A stretch of 64,000 nucleotides of DNA from Hyphomicrobiales bacterium (lineage in GTDB: Bacteria; Pseudomonadota; Alphaproteobacteria; Rhizobiales; Xanthobacteraceae). Position 1 is the first letter of the stretch, and each line of letters starts with the position of its first letter. A program made the translations under genes and the position numbers. Positions 34,936-43,242 of this stretch are shown here, in pieces. The stretch is taken from positions 1 through 64,000 of the forward strand of contig JACPOA010000058.1 in assembly GCA_016185205.1 (NCBI GenBank), written 5' to 3'. The notes beneath the pieces were generated by a model that saw only the letters and a list, made by a program, of their open reading frames with translations, did not search any database and was not told the origin of the DNA.

Positions 34936-35925
34936 ATGGGTTTCTTTCCTCATGCGCTGTTGGTTGGCGCACTCGCCCTGACCGCCGCGGCTGCACCGAA
35001 CGCCGCTTTAGCGCAGGCTGCCTATCCGGCGAAGTCGATCACGCTGGTCGTCCCGGCTGCAGCCGGAGGCCCGACCGATACGGTCGCGCGTCTCGTCGCG
35101 GAATCGATGAGCCGGACGCTCGGACAGACCGTGGTCGTTGAGAACGCCGGCGGAGCCGGCGGTACGATCGGCATGGCCCGCGTGGCCAAGGCAGCGCCCG
35201 ATGGCTACACGATCGCCGTCTGGCACATTGCGCAGGCGACGGCGCCCGCTCTCTATGAGAACCTCAAATACGATGTGGTGAACGACTTCGACCATCTCGG
35301 CCGCATCACCGACGTGCCCATGACGCTGGTGTCCAAGGCCGCGCTTCCGACGAAGGACATCAAGGAGCTTCTGGATTGGATACGGGCGCAGAAGGGCAAA
35401 GTACTGTATGGCCATGCCGGCATCGGCTCGGCCTCGCATTTGTGCACCCTGATCCTCATGAAGCAGCTCGGCGTGCAGATGGAGGGTGTCGGCTATCGCG
35501 GGACAGGCCCCGCCATGAACGACCTTGTCGGTGGCCAATTCGATGTCATGTGCGACCAGACGACCAACACCACCAACCAGATCAAGGAAGGCAGGATCAA
35601 AGGCTACGCCGTCACGACGAAGGTCAAGGTCTCTTCGCTGCCGGACTTGCCGACGCTGGACAGCGGCGCGATCCCGGGCTTCGAGGTGTCGGCGTGGCAC
35701 GCCATGTGGGCGCCGAAGGGCTTGCCCAAAGACGTGTCTGATAAGCTTGTCGCCGCGCTTCAGGTCGCTCTCAAGGACCCGAAAGTAATCGATCGCTTCG
35801 CCATGCTCGGCACCGAGCCGGTCGCTCCGGCTCTCGCAACGCCCGATGCCCTAAAGTCATACCTCGCCGCCGAGGTGAAGCGATGGGACACGGTCATTAA
35901 GGCGGCGGGCGTCAAGGGTAACTAG
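34936..35925 (+). CDS. Bug/TctC-family periplasmic solute-binding protein
   Basis: Protein of 329 residues with a signal peptide ending near NAALAQA and AAGGGAGT upstream. Bug motifs are SITLVVPAAAGGPTDTVARL, YGHAGIGSASHLCTLIL and YRGTGPAMNDLVGGQFDVMC. It is expected to bind a small carboxylate. Only nine bases separate it from the tartrate/malate dehydrogenase gene, so the ligand may be tartrate, malate or a relative. No TctA/TctB permease genes are in the module. Confidence 0.9.
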   Translation: MGFFPHALLVGALALTAAAAPNAALAQAAYPAKSITLVVPAAAGGPTDTVARLVAESMSRTLGQTVVVENAGGAGGTIGMARVAKAAPDGYTIAVWHIAQATAPALYENLKYDVVNDFDHLGRITDVPMTLVSKAALPTKDIKELLDWIRAQKGKVLYGHAGIGSASHLCTLILMKQLGVQMEGVGYRGTGPAMNDLVGGQFDVMCDQTTNTTNQIKEGRIKGYAVTTKVKVSSLPDLPTLDSGAIPGFEVSAWHAMWAPKGLPKDVSDKLVAALQVALKDPKVIDRFAMLGTEPVAPALATPDALKSYLAAEVKRWDTVIKAAGVKGN

Positions 35926-35934
35926 GCATCCATT

Positions 35935-37011
35935 ATGAAAACGTACGCAATCGCGGCAATCCCCGGCGACGGCATCGGCACGGAAGTCGTTGCCGCCGGC
36001 ATCGAAGTACTGGTTGCAATCGCCAAGCGCGATGGCGGCTTCGCGTTCAAGATCGACCACTTCGACTGGGGCGGCGAGTACTGCAAAAAGCACGGCCGCA
36101 TGATGCCGGAGAACGGGCGCGACCAAATCAGGAAGCACGACGCCATCCTGTTCGGGTCTGCCGGACATCCGGACATCCCGGACCACATTACGCTGTGGGG
36201 TCTGCGGCTCGCCATCTGCCAGCCCTTCGATCAGTACGCCAATGTCCGTCCGACCCGCGTCCTACCGGGCATTACGTCGCCGCTGCGCAACGTGAACGGC
36301 GGCGAACTCGATTGGGTGATCGTGCGCGAGAACTCGGAAGGCGAATATGCTGGCGTCGGAGGCCGCGTGCACCAAGGCTCGCCTTTGGAGGCGGCAACCG
36401 ACGTCGCCATGTTCACGCGCGCCGGCGTCGAACGGATCATGCGATTTGCCTTCCGTCTAGCCCGGTCGCGGCCGCGGAAACTCCTAACAGTCGTCACCAA
36501 GTCCAACGCACAGCGCCACGCCATGGTCATGTGGGACGAGATCGCGACGCAGATCGCGGCCGAGTTCAGGGACGTCACCTGGGACAAGATGCTGGTCGAT
36601 GCCATGACCATGCGCATGGTTATGCGGCCGGAGACGATCGACACGGTCGTGGCGACCAACCTTCATGCGGATATTCTGTCCGATCTGGCTGCGGCGCTCG
36701 CCGGCTCGCTGGGCATTGCGCCGACGGCGAACCTCAATCCCGAGCGAACCTTCCCCTCGATGTTCGAGCCTATTCACGGCTCGGCGTTCGACATCATGGG
36801 CAAGGGCGTTGCGAACCCGATCGGCACCTTTTGGTCTGCGGTCATGATGCTTGACCATTTGGGAGAAAAAAACGCGGCGGACCGCCTCATGAAGGCGATC
36901 GAAAGGGTTACCGCCGACAAGCGCTTTCACACGCCAGATCTCGGCGGCAAGGCCAGAACGGCTGACGTAACGGCGGGGGTCGTCGATGCCATTCAAGGCG
37001 CAAACACCTGA
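35935..37011 (+). CDS. ttuC: Tartrate / D-malate dehydrogenase (isopropylmalate-dehydrogenase family)
   Basis: Protein of 358 residues with YAIAAIPGDGIGTEVVAAGI at the start, VRENSEGEYAGVGG, and the metal site in VVATNLHADILSDLAAALAG. FPSMFEPIHGSAFDIMGKG completes the set, typical of TtuC/DmlA rather than LeuB. The enzyme oxidises tartrate or D-malate with NAD. It is second in the operon with the Bug receptor and divergent from the LysR gene, forming a small uptake-and-use module. Confidence 0.88.
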   Translation: MKTYAIAAIPGDGIGTEVVAAGIEVLVAIAKRDGGFAFKIDHFDWGGEYCKKHGRMMPENGRDQIRKHDAILFGSAGHPDIPDHITLWGLRLAICQPFDQYANVRPTRVLPGITSPLRNVNGGELDWVIVRENSEGEYAGVGGRVHQGSPLEAATDVAMFTRAGVERIMRFAFRLARSRPRKLLTVVTKSNAQRHAMVMWDEIATQIAAEFRDVTWDKMLVDAMTMRMVMRPETIDTVVATNLHADILSDLAAALAGSLGIAPTANLNPERTFPSMFEPIHGSAFDIMGKGVANPIGTFWSAVMMLDHLGEKNAADRLMKAIERVTADKRFHTPDLGGKARTADVTAGVVDAIQGANT

Positions 37012-37176
37012 AGGCCATGCCCGAGGCGTGGACTGAAACGCGGGCGCGATAACGCTTCGACGAAAATTCGGTGCTGCCGTGATGTCCGTTTCGGGTCATT
37101 TGCAACGCAGGTGGTCAAAGGTCGCAGTTCTCGGATGTCCGCTCGGCCCCGCAAGCGGAAATGAGGCTAGCTGCTG

Positions 37177-37323
37177 ATGCGCGCCTGCCGCATCGCCTTC
37201 AAGGAAGGCTTCGCCAAATCCGGCCAGCGCGTCATCATCGTCGCCGGCCTGCCGCTCGGCACACCCGGCGCCACCAACATGCTGCGCATTGCCTATGTGG
37301 GCAGCGAGGCGGCGGGCGATTGA
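37177..37323 (+). pseudogene. Displaced 3' end of a pyruvate kinase gene
   Basis: In frame it reads RACRIAFKEGFAKSGQRVI, then VAGLPLGTPGATNMLRIAYV and a stop at 37321-37323. It matches the last part of pyk (RACRIACKEGFAKAGQRVI, VAGVPLGTPGATNMLRIAYV) with mostly third-position changes. No start codon context or upstream domain is present. It is the orphaned tail left on the far side of the 33.6-37.2 kb insert. Confidence 0.88.
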
Positions 37324-37333
37324 GCGGGACAGT

Positions 37334-38383
37334 TTAGGGTTCCTCCGTCACACCGGCGTGGATGGCGAGCAGGCGCTGCACCACATCGAGCTTGCGGGCG
37401 CGCGCAAAGCCGCACTCGGTGGCGACGCCGAATTTCGGCAGGTATTGACGCGCCAGTTCGATCCGTGTCTTAGCGCCCGCGACACCGTCGGACGCGTGAA
37501 TGAGGCCGAGATAAATCTCGGTTTCCGGTGCGAGCTGGAAGTCGCGCATCGGCGTGAAGAATTCATCGGTGGCGCGCGGCAGCGGCACCGGCAGATGGAT
37601 ATAGGCGATTCTGTGCCGCACCGAGCGGGCGATGGCGTTTGCGATATCGACAAGATGCCGGGCGGTGACGGGGTCGAAGAAATGCTTGCCGCCGAAATCG
37701 CCGTAGCAAAGATGAAAGCCCAGTTCGACGTCGTCGGGAACGGGCGCGCAGATGCGCGCGAAGCGCGCAGCGATGTCGTCCCTTGACGCCTTGACCAGCG
37801 GGAACTGATCCTGCGGCTGGCCATCCCAGACGATCATGTCGTGGCAGACGTCCCACTGGATGCAGATATCCCGGTGCGGGATGTGGCGGCAGATCGCCTC
37901 GACCTCGCGCACCATCGCGGTTTCGTAGGCGGCCTCGATGGCGACAACGTCGCGCGCGGTGCAGAAGGCGTAAATCACGCTCATCGGCGTCGGCAGGCAA
38001 ATCTGGAAGCGAATGCCGGCGGCGATGTCGCCCCGCTCGCGCGCCGCGACAAAATCGAGATAGGAGGCGCGGGCCTCGCGGGCATAGCCAAGTTCCCCGA
38101 AGCTCACGTCCTGCGCGCTCACGCCCTCGCCGAGGCATAGCAGCGGAAAGCCTGACGTCTTGCGCAGCGCGCCGCTCGGATCCGGCCGCAGGAATGGGCT
38201 GGAGCGCAGCAGCGGATACTGGAAGCTGACCCACAAGCGTCGCGGGCCCGGCTCGCCATCGGGGATGCGCCGCAAACGGCGTCCCAGCAACGGCCCGACC
38301 GTGCTGAAAACATCCTCGACGCCGTTGAGCCCAATGCTGCCGACCAGGTGGACCGAATGGGGCACGGTGGAGGTGTGTGACAT
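37334..38383 (-). CDS. Cobalamin-independent methionine synthase (MetE C-terminal)-like protein
   Basis: Protein of 349 residues from the ATG at 38381-38383. The barrel outline of the MetE/UROD superfamily is visible: VHLVGSIGL, RRIPDGEPGPRRLWVSFQYP, ICIQWDVCHDMIVWD, ELGFHLCYGDFGGKHF, ending ATECGFARARKLD. The His/Cys/Glu zinc set may be in FHLCYGD and ATECGF. It lacks the MetE N-terminal half, so it is a stand-alone member; the substrate is unknown. It lies 52 bp downstream of phaB on the same strand. Confidence 0.7.
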   Translation of the reverse strand: MSHTSTVPHSVHLVGSIGLNGVEDVFSTVGPLLGRRLRRIPDGEPGPRRLWVSFQYPLLRSSPFLRPDPSGALRKTSGFPLLCLGEGVSAQDVSFGELGYAREARASYLDFVAARERGDIAAGIRFQICLPTPMSVIYAFCTARDVVAIEAAYETAMVREVEAICRHIPHRDICIQWDVCHDMIVWDGQPQDQFPLVKASRDDIAARFARICAPVPDDVELGFHLCYGDFGGKHFFDPVTARHLVDIANAIARSVRHRIAYIHLPVPLPRATDEFFTPMRDFQLAPETEIYLGLIHASDGVAGAKTRIELARQYLPKFGVATECGFARARKLDVVQRLLAIHAGVTEEP

Positions 38384-38435
38384 AGGCAGTCTCACCAGAG
38401 TTCGTCGAGACGCAGGCCGGTCAGTCGAGCGAGGC

Positions 38436-39179
38436 TCACTGCATATGCTGGCCGCCATTGATGGCGATGTTGGCGCCGGTGACGAAAGCGGCCTCCTCGG
38501 AACAGAGGTAGATGATGAGGCCGGCAACCTCCTCGGGCTTGCCAAGTCGCGCGATCGGAATCTGCGGCAGGATTTTGCTGTCGAGCACTTCCTTCGGAAT
38601 GGCCATCACCATCTTGGTGCCGATGTAGCCGGGCGAGATCGTGTTGACGGTGACGCCCTTTTTGGCCGACTCGAGCGCCAGCGATTTGGTGAAGCCATGC
38701 ATGCCGGATTTCGCCGCGGCATAATTGGTCTGCCCGAAGGCACCCTTTGAGCCGTTGACCGAGGAGACGTTGATGATGCGGCCCCAGCCGCGATCCATCA
38801 TGCCGTCGTAGACCTGCTTGGTCATGTTGAACACGCTGTCAAGATTGGTGCCGATCACGGCCTTCCATGCCGCCAGGTCCATCTTGCGGAAGGTGGTGTC
38901 CTTGGTGATGCCGGCATTGTTGACCAGAATATCGACCGGTCCGACCTCGGCCGTCACCTTGGCGATGCAAGCCTTGGCCGATTCGAAGTCGGCAACGTCG
39001 CAAGCATAGGCATTGAAGTCGTACCCCTTCGCCTTCATATCGGCGAGCCACTGGTTCGACGTTTTGTTGGAGGGCGAGTAAGTCGCGACGACCCGATATC
39101 CGGCATCGGCCATCTTGGTCGAGATCGTCTCGCCGAGACCGCCCATGCCTCCGGTGATCAGGGCAATGCGTTTCGTCAT
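38436..39179 (-). CDS. phaB: Acetoacetyl-CoA reductase
   Basis: Protein of 247 residues from the ATG at 39177-39179, with AGAGGAG upstream. Short-chain dehydrogenase with cofactor motif TGGMGGLGETI, NNAG at 87-90, and the catalytic set Ser140, Tyr153, Lys157. PhaB-specific segments are NAYACDVADFESAKACI, ITKDTTFRKMDLAAWKAVI and the C-terminal FVTGANIAINGGQHMQ. It reduces acetoacetyl-CoA with NADPH for polyhydroxybutyrate. phaA and phaC are not in this window. Confidence 0.93.
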   Translation of the reverse strand: MTKRIALITGGMGGLGETISTKMADAGYRVVATYSPSNKTSNQWLADMKAKGYDFNAYACDVADFESAKACIAKVTAEVGPVDILVNNAGITKDTTFRKMDLAAWKAVIGTNLDSVFNMTKQVYDGMMDRGWGRIINVSSVNGSKGAFGQTNYAAAKSGMHGFTKSLALESAKKGVTVNTISPGYIGTKMVMAIPKEVLDSKILPQIPIARLGKPEEVAGLIIYLCSEEAAFVTGANIAINGGQHMQ

Positions 39180-39245
39180 CGCCTTCGCTCCTCTGTTTGC
39201 GCTTCCGCTGAAAACATACATTCAATCGGCCGCCATGCATAATCC

Positions 39246-39683
39246 CTAGCGCTCCCCTTTGTCGGCCTCATGACGGTGCGCGTGCGTCTCGCAGCAAGCG
39301 TCGTCCGCAGGGTCTGCATCGGCCACCAGCCGCCAGCGCTTGCGGCGCGGCGGGTGGCGCGGCAGGCGGTCGGCCTTCTTGACGTGCTGCAGCAGCGCGA
39401 GATCGGCGGCGCCGGCGGCGTTGCGCGCCGACAGGCCCGTATCGAGCGCCGATATGCCGGCACCGACCCAGACTTTGGCGGCGTCGGACAAACGCAACCA
39501 GCGGCCGAGGAAGCAGGCCGTCGGATCGCCGGCGCAGGCATGCGCGCGGCGGCAGGCCGGCGCTTGGCAGTCGCGCCAATATTGCAGCCAGGTGCAATAG
39601 CGCTTGTGCGCCGCGAGGTCCTGCGGGGTCCAATCGTCTGCCGCTGCGGCCGCGCCGGCCGGTTCATAGGCTGTCATGCTCAT
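39246..39683 (-). CDS. Hypothetical cysteine-containing protein
   Basis: Protein of 145 residues from the ATG at 39681-39683, with AGGAG upstream. A central segment YCTWLQYWRDCQAPACRRAH, then ACAGDPTACFLGRWLR, contains six cysteines in a pattern that could bind metal. The C-terminal tail is rich in Arg, Ala and His. No family name was recognised. It lies 66 bp upstream of phaB on the same strand and might share its transcript. Confidence 0.6.
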   Translation of the reverse strand: MSMTAYEPAGAAAAADDWTPQDLAAHKRYCTWLQYWRDCQAPACRRAHACAGDPTACFLGRWLRLSDAAKVWVGAGISALDTGLSARNAAGAADLALLQHVKKADRLPRHPPRRKRWRLVADADPADDACCETHAHRHEADKGER

Positions 39684-39699
39684 GGGTTGCTCCTGTCGC

Positions 39700-40135
39700 T
39701 TGGCGTGAAATGTCGGTGATCCAGCGATGCGGGCGTGCTTGCGCATTGCCGCGACGCGGTTCACGCGCCCGGGGCTTGCCAGCTTGGTCCCCTCGCCGCG
39801 CTTTAAGCGGCAACGAGGGCGGCGAAGCGCCGAAAGGCGCCACACAGTCCGCGCCTTGCGGGCGCAGCGCGCGTCATCGGCGATCGGTGCCGTGACGCGC
39901 CCGCCTCCCGGCGCTTCACCGCGGCGTCTTCATCGACCTCGGGCCGCGCTTGCGCCTTCCGCATCGGATGCGGAAGCGTCCAGCGAGCTCCTCGCGCACG
40001 GGTCGTTGTGCCCGTAGGGCGGAGCCCCGAGGCCCCCGGGAGTCCGGCTGACGAAGCCGGGCGCGCGGGCGCCGCTCCCCGCGCCATCCGCCGAACGTCA
40101 CCGGTAGACGCCCCTCGTGCGCGGGGTGGGATTAG
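39700..40135. other. GC-rich structured intergenic stretch, no convincing gene
   Basis: The space between the hypothetical gene and the HU-like gene begins with about 430 bases of dense palindromes, for example GGCGAAGCGCCGAAAGGCGCC, CGCCTTGCGGGCG, TTCCGCATCGGATGCGGAA and CCCGGCTTCGTCAGCCGG (on the minus strand). It stops sharply at an AT-rich segment with GGCATATATGCC. Several overlapping frames are open but are explained by composition. It looks like a structured repeat or a non-coding RNA locus. Confidence 0.45.
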
Positions 40136-40356
40136 GCATATATGCCACTAGGATTGTTGTCAAGAGGATGCTTGAATAAATTCTTGTTGGGGGCGGGGCG
40201 GGCTTCTCCGAGGATTCGGGATATAATCGAGGCCGTCGGCGCCGGATTGCTTCAACTTATCCCCTGAATTGCAGCATCACAGCGATCTTCCAGGTCCCCT
40301 CAACCGTAAGCTTCGGGCTAACTTATTCACGCATGATTCGAAGATATGGAGGAAGC

Positions 40357-40665
40357 ATGACCAAGGTGATGTCCAAGTCGGAACTCATTCAAAAGATCGC
40401 TGCGGAGCATTCGAAGAGTATGACGCGCAAGGATGTCAAGGCCGTCATCGAGTCGCTCGCCGCGATAGGCTACAAGGAGCTCAAGAAATCAGGCGCCTTT
40501 GTTGTGCCTGGATTTGCCAAATTCGTTGTTATCAAGAAGCCAGCAACAAAGGAGCGGAGCGGCATCAATCCGTTCACAAAGGAGCCGACAATATTCAAGG
40601 CGAAGCCGGCTCGGAAGATCGTCAAGGCTCGGCCGGTAAAGGCTGCCAAGGATGCAGTGTTGTAG
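40357..40665 (+). CDS. HU/IHF-like DNA-binding protein
   Basis: Protein of 102 residues from the ATG at 40357, with a strong GGAGG upstream. The HU fold is visible in MSKSELIQKIAAEHSKSMTR, KDVKAVIESLAAIGYKELKK and GAFVVPGFAKFVVIKKPATK. The DNA-binding arm reads RSGINPFTKEPTIFKAKPAR, with the conserved NPFT in place of NPxT. A lysine/alanine tail ends the protein. It is more divergent than the housekeeping HU and lies in an AT-rich patch, so it is an accessory nucleoid protein. Confidence 0.88.
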   Translation: MTKVMSKSELIQKIAAEHSKSMTRKDVKAVIESLAAIGYKELKKSGAFVVPGFAKFVVIKKPATKERSGINPFTKEPTIFKAKPARKIVKARPVKAAKDAVL

Positions 40666-40743
40666 CATCGAAACATGGATGCCTCAGGTCAGATTTGTTG
40701 AGACATCGGCTAATACCTATTTTTCAATGACATGGAGAGTCGA

Positions 40744-40932
40744 ATGGCTAAGAAAGCAAAACAACGACGCACGAAACGAATGGCTTGGACTAGGGCTCAA
40801 GTGGCGGAGCTAAGACGCTATTCGAAGGACAAGCTGCGGGTAAAGAAAATTTCAAGGCTGATGAAACGTACCGTCGGCTCACTGCGCCAAAAAGCAAGAG
40901 CGTTAGGTATCAGGCTCGGCCATCGTCGTTGA
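40744..40932 (+). CDS. Small basic helix-turn-helix-like protein
   Basis: Protein of 62 residues from the ATG at 40744, with GGAG upstream. Nearly a third of residues are Lys or Arg. After a basic tail (MAKKAKQRRTKRM) it reads WTRAQVAELRRYSKDKLRVK, then KISRLMKRTVGSLRQKARAL, a three-helix Myb/SANT-like arrangement suggesting DNA binding. It is 78 bp after the HU-like gene and has the same composition, so the two may act together. No family name is certain. Confidence 0.65.
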   Translation: MAKKAKQRRTKRMAWTRAQVAELRRYSKDKLRVKKISRLMKRTVGSLRQKARALGIRLGHRR

Positions 40933-41078
40933 AGACAAGGCCGACGCTGACGATCGCTGTGGGTCATTAGCGAACGTAACGCTCGCTCATCATGATGTCT
41001 GCTCTCACGCTGAAAGCATACATTCGATCAGCCGCAGTGCTTATGAGTTTTGGCTGCGCGTTTATGAATCCACGCGGC

Positions 41079-41693
41079 TCAAATATCCCTGCCCTCGATC
41101 TTTTCCTGCAGCGTCTTCACCACATCGGGGATGCGCTGCAGGCGCGGATGGACCGCCAGCGCGCGGCGATAGACTTCGAGCGCCTGCCTGTCGTCGCCGA
41201 TGTCCTGCAGGATCAGCCCCAGGCCCGACAGCGCGCCGAAATGGCGCGGCTCGCGCTTGAGCACCTCGCGGATGTCGGCGAGCGAACGGCCGTAGTCCTT
41301 CTTCATGTAGTAGAGCGTGGCGCGCCGGTTCCAGGCTTCGATATAGTCCGGCTTGATCTTGACGACCGAGTCGAGCAGTTTGAGCGCCAGATCCATCTCG
41401 TGCGCCTCGATCGCGGTCTTCACGCGCGTCATCAGCAGGTTGGCGGTGTCGCTGCGCGAGATCACCCATTGCGCCCAGATGCGCTCCTCGATCGCCTTGG
41501 CGATGGTGTCGTCGGGCGCCACTTTGAGCGCGCCGAACAGGAAATCGAGATTGCGGGTGCGGTCGCCGCGCCCGGCCGAGGGCAGCTGCGCCGGCGGCCC
41601 GATCCAGGTGCCTTTCTGGGCGGAAGCCGGCGCGCCAAAAGCCGTGGCCATCAGGATGGCGGCGGACAGAGCCATGAGGAATCGTGCGCGCAT
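41079..41693 (-). CDS. Secreted tetratricopeptide-repeat protein
   Basis: Protein of 204 residues. The signal peptide (1-25, ending GAPASA) is followed by about three TPR units, e.g. LALKLLDSVVKIKPDYIEAW, NRRATLYYMKKDYGRSLADI and LGLILQDIGDDRQALEVYRR. It is probably a periplasmic adaptor. It shares its strand with rpmJ, which lies 94 bp upstream and is read first. The conserved neighbourhood suggests a long-standing chromosomal gene. Confidence 0.85.
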   Translation of the reverse strand: MRARFLMALSAAILMATAFGAPASAQKGTWIGPPAQLPSAGRGDRTRNLDFLFGALKVAPDDTIAKAIEERIWAQWVISRSDTANLLMTRVKTAIEAHEMDLALKLLDSVVKIKPDYIEAWNRRATLYYMKKDYGRSLADIREVLKREPRHFGALSGLGLILQDIGDDRQALEVYRRALAVHPRLQRIPDVVKTLQEKIEGRDI

Positions 41694-41787
41694 GGGCGGA
41701 GACTAATCTCTCCGCCGCTTAAGGCAAATATACGGCGATGGTGAAGGACCCAGGCGAGGGGTCGGCCCTGGCTGTTAGCCTTTGTTC

Positions 41788-41913
41788 TTAGCCTTGGCGT
41801 GCCTTGAAACGGGGATTGGTCTTGTTGATCACATAGACCCGCCCCTTGCGCCGCACGACCTTGTTGTTGCGGTGGCGGCCGCGCAGGGATTTCAGGGAGT
41901 TACGGACTTTCAT
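41788..41913 (-). CDS. rpmJ: Ribosomal protein L36 (zinc-free long form)
   Basis: A 41-residue protein not covered by the longer open frames: [20 protein letters not shown], then [20 protein letters not shown] and a final G. It is the cysteine-free L36 type common in alphaproteobacteria. The start is the ATG complement at 41911-41913 and the stop is at 41788-41790. With the zinc-free L31 in the same window it shows a zinc-sparing set of ribosomal proteins. Confidence 0.95.
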   Translation of the reverse strand: MKVRNSLKSLRGRHRNNKVVRRKGRVYVINKTNPRFKARQG

Positions 41914-41943
41914 GACGGGCTCTGGGTTCAACTAATATTTTGT

Positions 41944-41992
41944 TTGAGCATGATCTTTTCCGAAAACCGGTTCCCACTTTTCGGGATCATGC
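41944..41992. repeat. Dispersed palindromic element (CATGATC...GATCATG type)
   Basis: GAGCATGATC (41944-41953) and GATCATGCTC (41983-41992) are exact inverted ends, with TTTTCCGAAAACCGG inside. It is the shorter relative of the element at 248-319. It lies upstream of rpmJ and before the MetE-like gene. Confidence 0.75.
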
Positions 41993-42096
41993 TCCTTTGA
42001 GCCGGTTCATAAGGGCCCCACCCGCCCCTGTCAACGAAACTCGCCCCAGTGGTTAGCGGGCGGGCCCTGCCCTACAGTCCGCGCCGGAGGCCGGCC

Positions 42097-43242
42097 ATGC
42101 AGCGGAGTACTGAGCGCTTTCTGACCACCCATACCGGCAGCCTGCCGCGGCCGGACGACCTTATCCGGACGATGTACGCCAAGGAGGCAGGCGTGCCGGT
42201 CGAACCGGCGGCGCTGGCTGAACGGGTGCGGGCGGCGGTGGCCGAAGTGGTCAAAAAACAGGCGGCGGCCGGCATTGACCTGATCAATGACGGCGAAATG
42301 TCGAAGCCGAGCTATGCCACCTACATCAAGGACCGGCTCGACGGCTTCGGCGGCAGCGGCAACACCTTCGTCTACCAGGACCTGGCCGAGTTCCCGCGCC
42401 TGGAAAAGCGCGTGTTCGGCGACCCCGGCCGCTCGCGCCGCAAGACGCCGGCCTGCAATGCGCCGATCGGCCTGCGCGACGCGCAGGCGGCGGCCACCGA
42501 CGTGGCCAACCTGAAAGCCGCGCTGGCGGACGTGACGGCTGCCGGCGGCTTCATGAGCGCGGCCTCGCCCGGCGTCATCGGGCTGTTCTTCCGCAACGAG
42601 CATTACCCGAGCCAGGAGGCTTATCTGGCGGCCATCGCCGAGGCCATGCGGCACGAATACGAGACCATCGCCCAGGCCGGCCTGGTGCTGCAGATCGATT
42701 GTCCCGACCTTGCCATGGGCCGCCACATCCAATACGCCGATTTGAGCCTGGCCGAATTCCGCAAGCGTGCGCGGCTGCATGTCGAGGCGCTCAATCATGC
42801 GCTGTGCAATATTTCGCCCGAGCAACTGCGCCTGCACCTGTGCTGGGGCAATTACGAAGGCCCGCATCATCGCGACGTGCCGCTCGCCGACATCATCGAC
42901 ATCGTGTTCATGACCAAGCCGAACGCGATCTCGTTCGAGGCCGCCAATCCGCGCCACGCGCATGAATGGGCGCTGTTCGAGCGCGTGACGCTGCCCGACG
43001 GCAAGCTGCTGATTCCCGGTGTGATCGAATCGAAGTCGAACTTCATCGAGCATCCCGAACTGATCGCGCAGCGCATCGGCTGCTACGCCAGACTGGTTGG
43101 CGCTGAGAACGTCATCGCCGGCAGCGATTGCGGCTATGGCACCTGGGTCGGACAGGCGGCGGTCGATCCCGACGTTGTGTTCGCCAAGCTTGCCGCCATG
43201 GCGGAAGGGGCGCGCATCGCGTCGCGGGAGTTCTGGGGCTAG
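42097..43242 (+). CDS. Cobalamin-independent methionine synthase II family protein
   Basis: Protein of 381 residues from the ATG at 42097, preceded by GGAGG. Motifs of the stand-alone MetE-like group are TTHTGSLPRPDDLI, GIDLINDGEMSKPSYATYIK, LQIDCPDLAMG, LHLCWGNYEGPHHRDVPLAD (zinc His/Cys) and AGSDCGYGTW. Relatives include methyl or alkyl transferases acting on thiols; true methionine synthesis is not proven. It is the second MetE-like gene in the window (the other is at 37334-38383). Its last four bases overlap the end of the convergent TVP38-type gene. Confidence 0.85.
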   Translation: MQRSTERFLTTHTGSLPRPDDLIRTMYAKEAGVPVEPAALAERVRAAVAEVVKKQAAAGIDLINDGEMSKPSYATYIKDRLDGFGGSGNTFVYQDLAEFPRLEKRVFGDPGRSRRKTPACNAPIGLRDAQAAATDVANLKAALADVTAAGGFMSAASPGVIGLFFRNEHYPSQEAYLAAIAEAMRHEYETIAQAGLVLQIDCPDLAMGRHIQYADLSLAEFRKRARLHVEALNHALCNISPEQLRLHLCWGNYEGPHHRDVPLADIIDIVFMTKPNAISFEAANPRHAHEWALFERVTLPDGKLLIPGVIESKSNFIEHPELIAQRIGCYARLVGAENVIAGSDCGYGTWVGQAAVDPDVVFAKLAAMAEGARIASREFWG

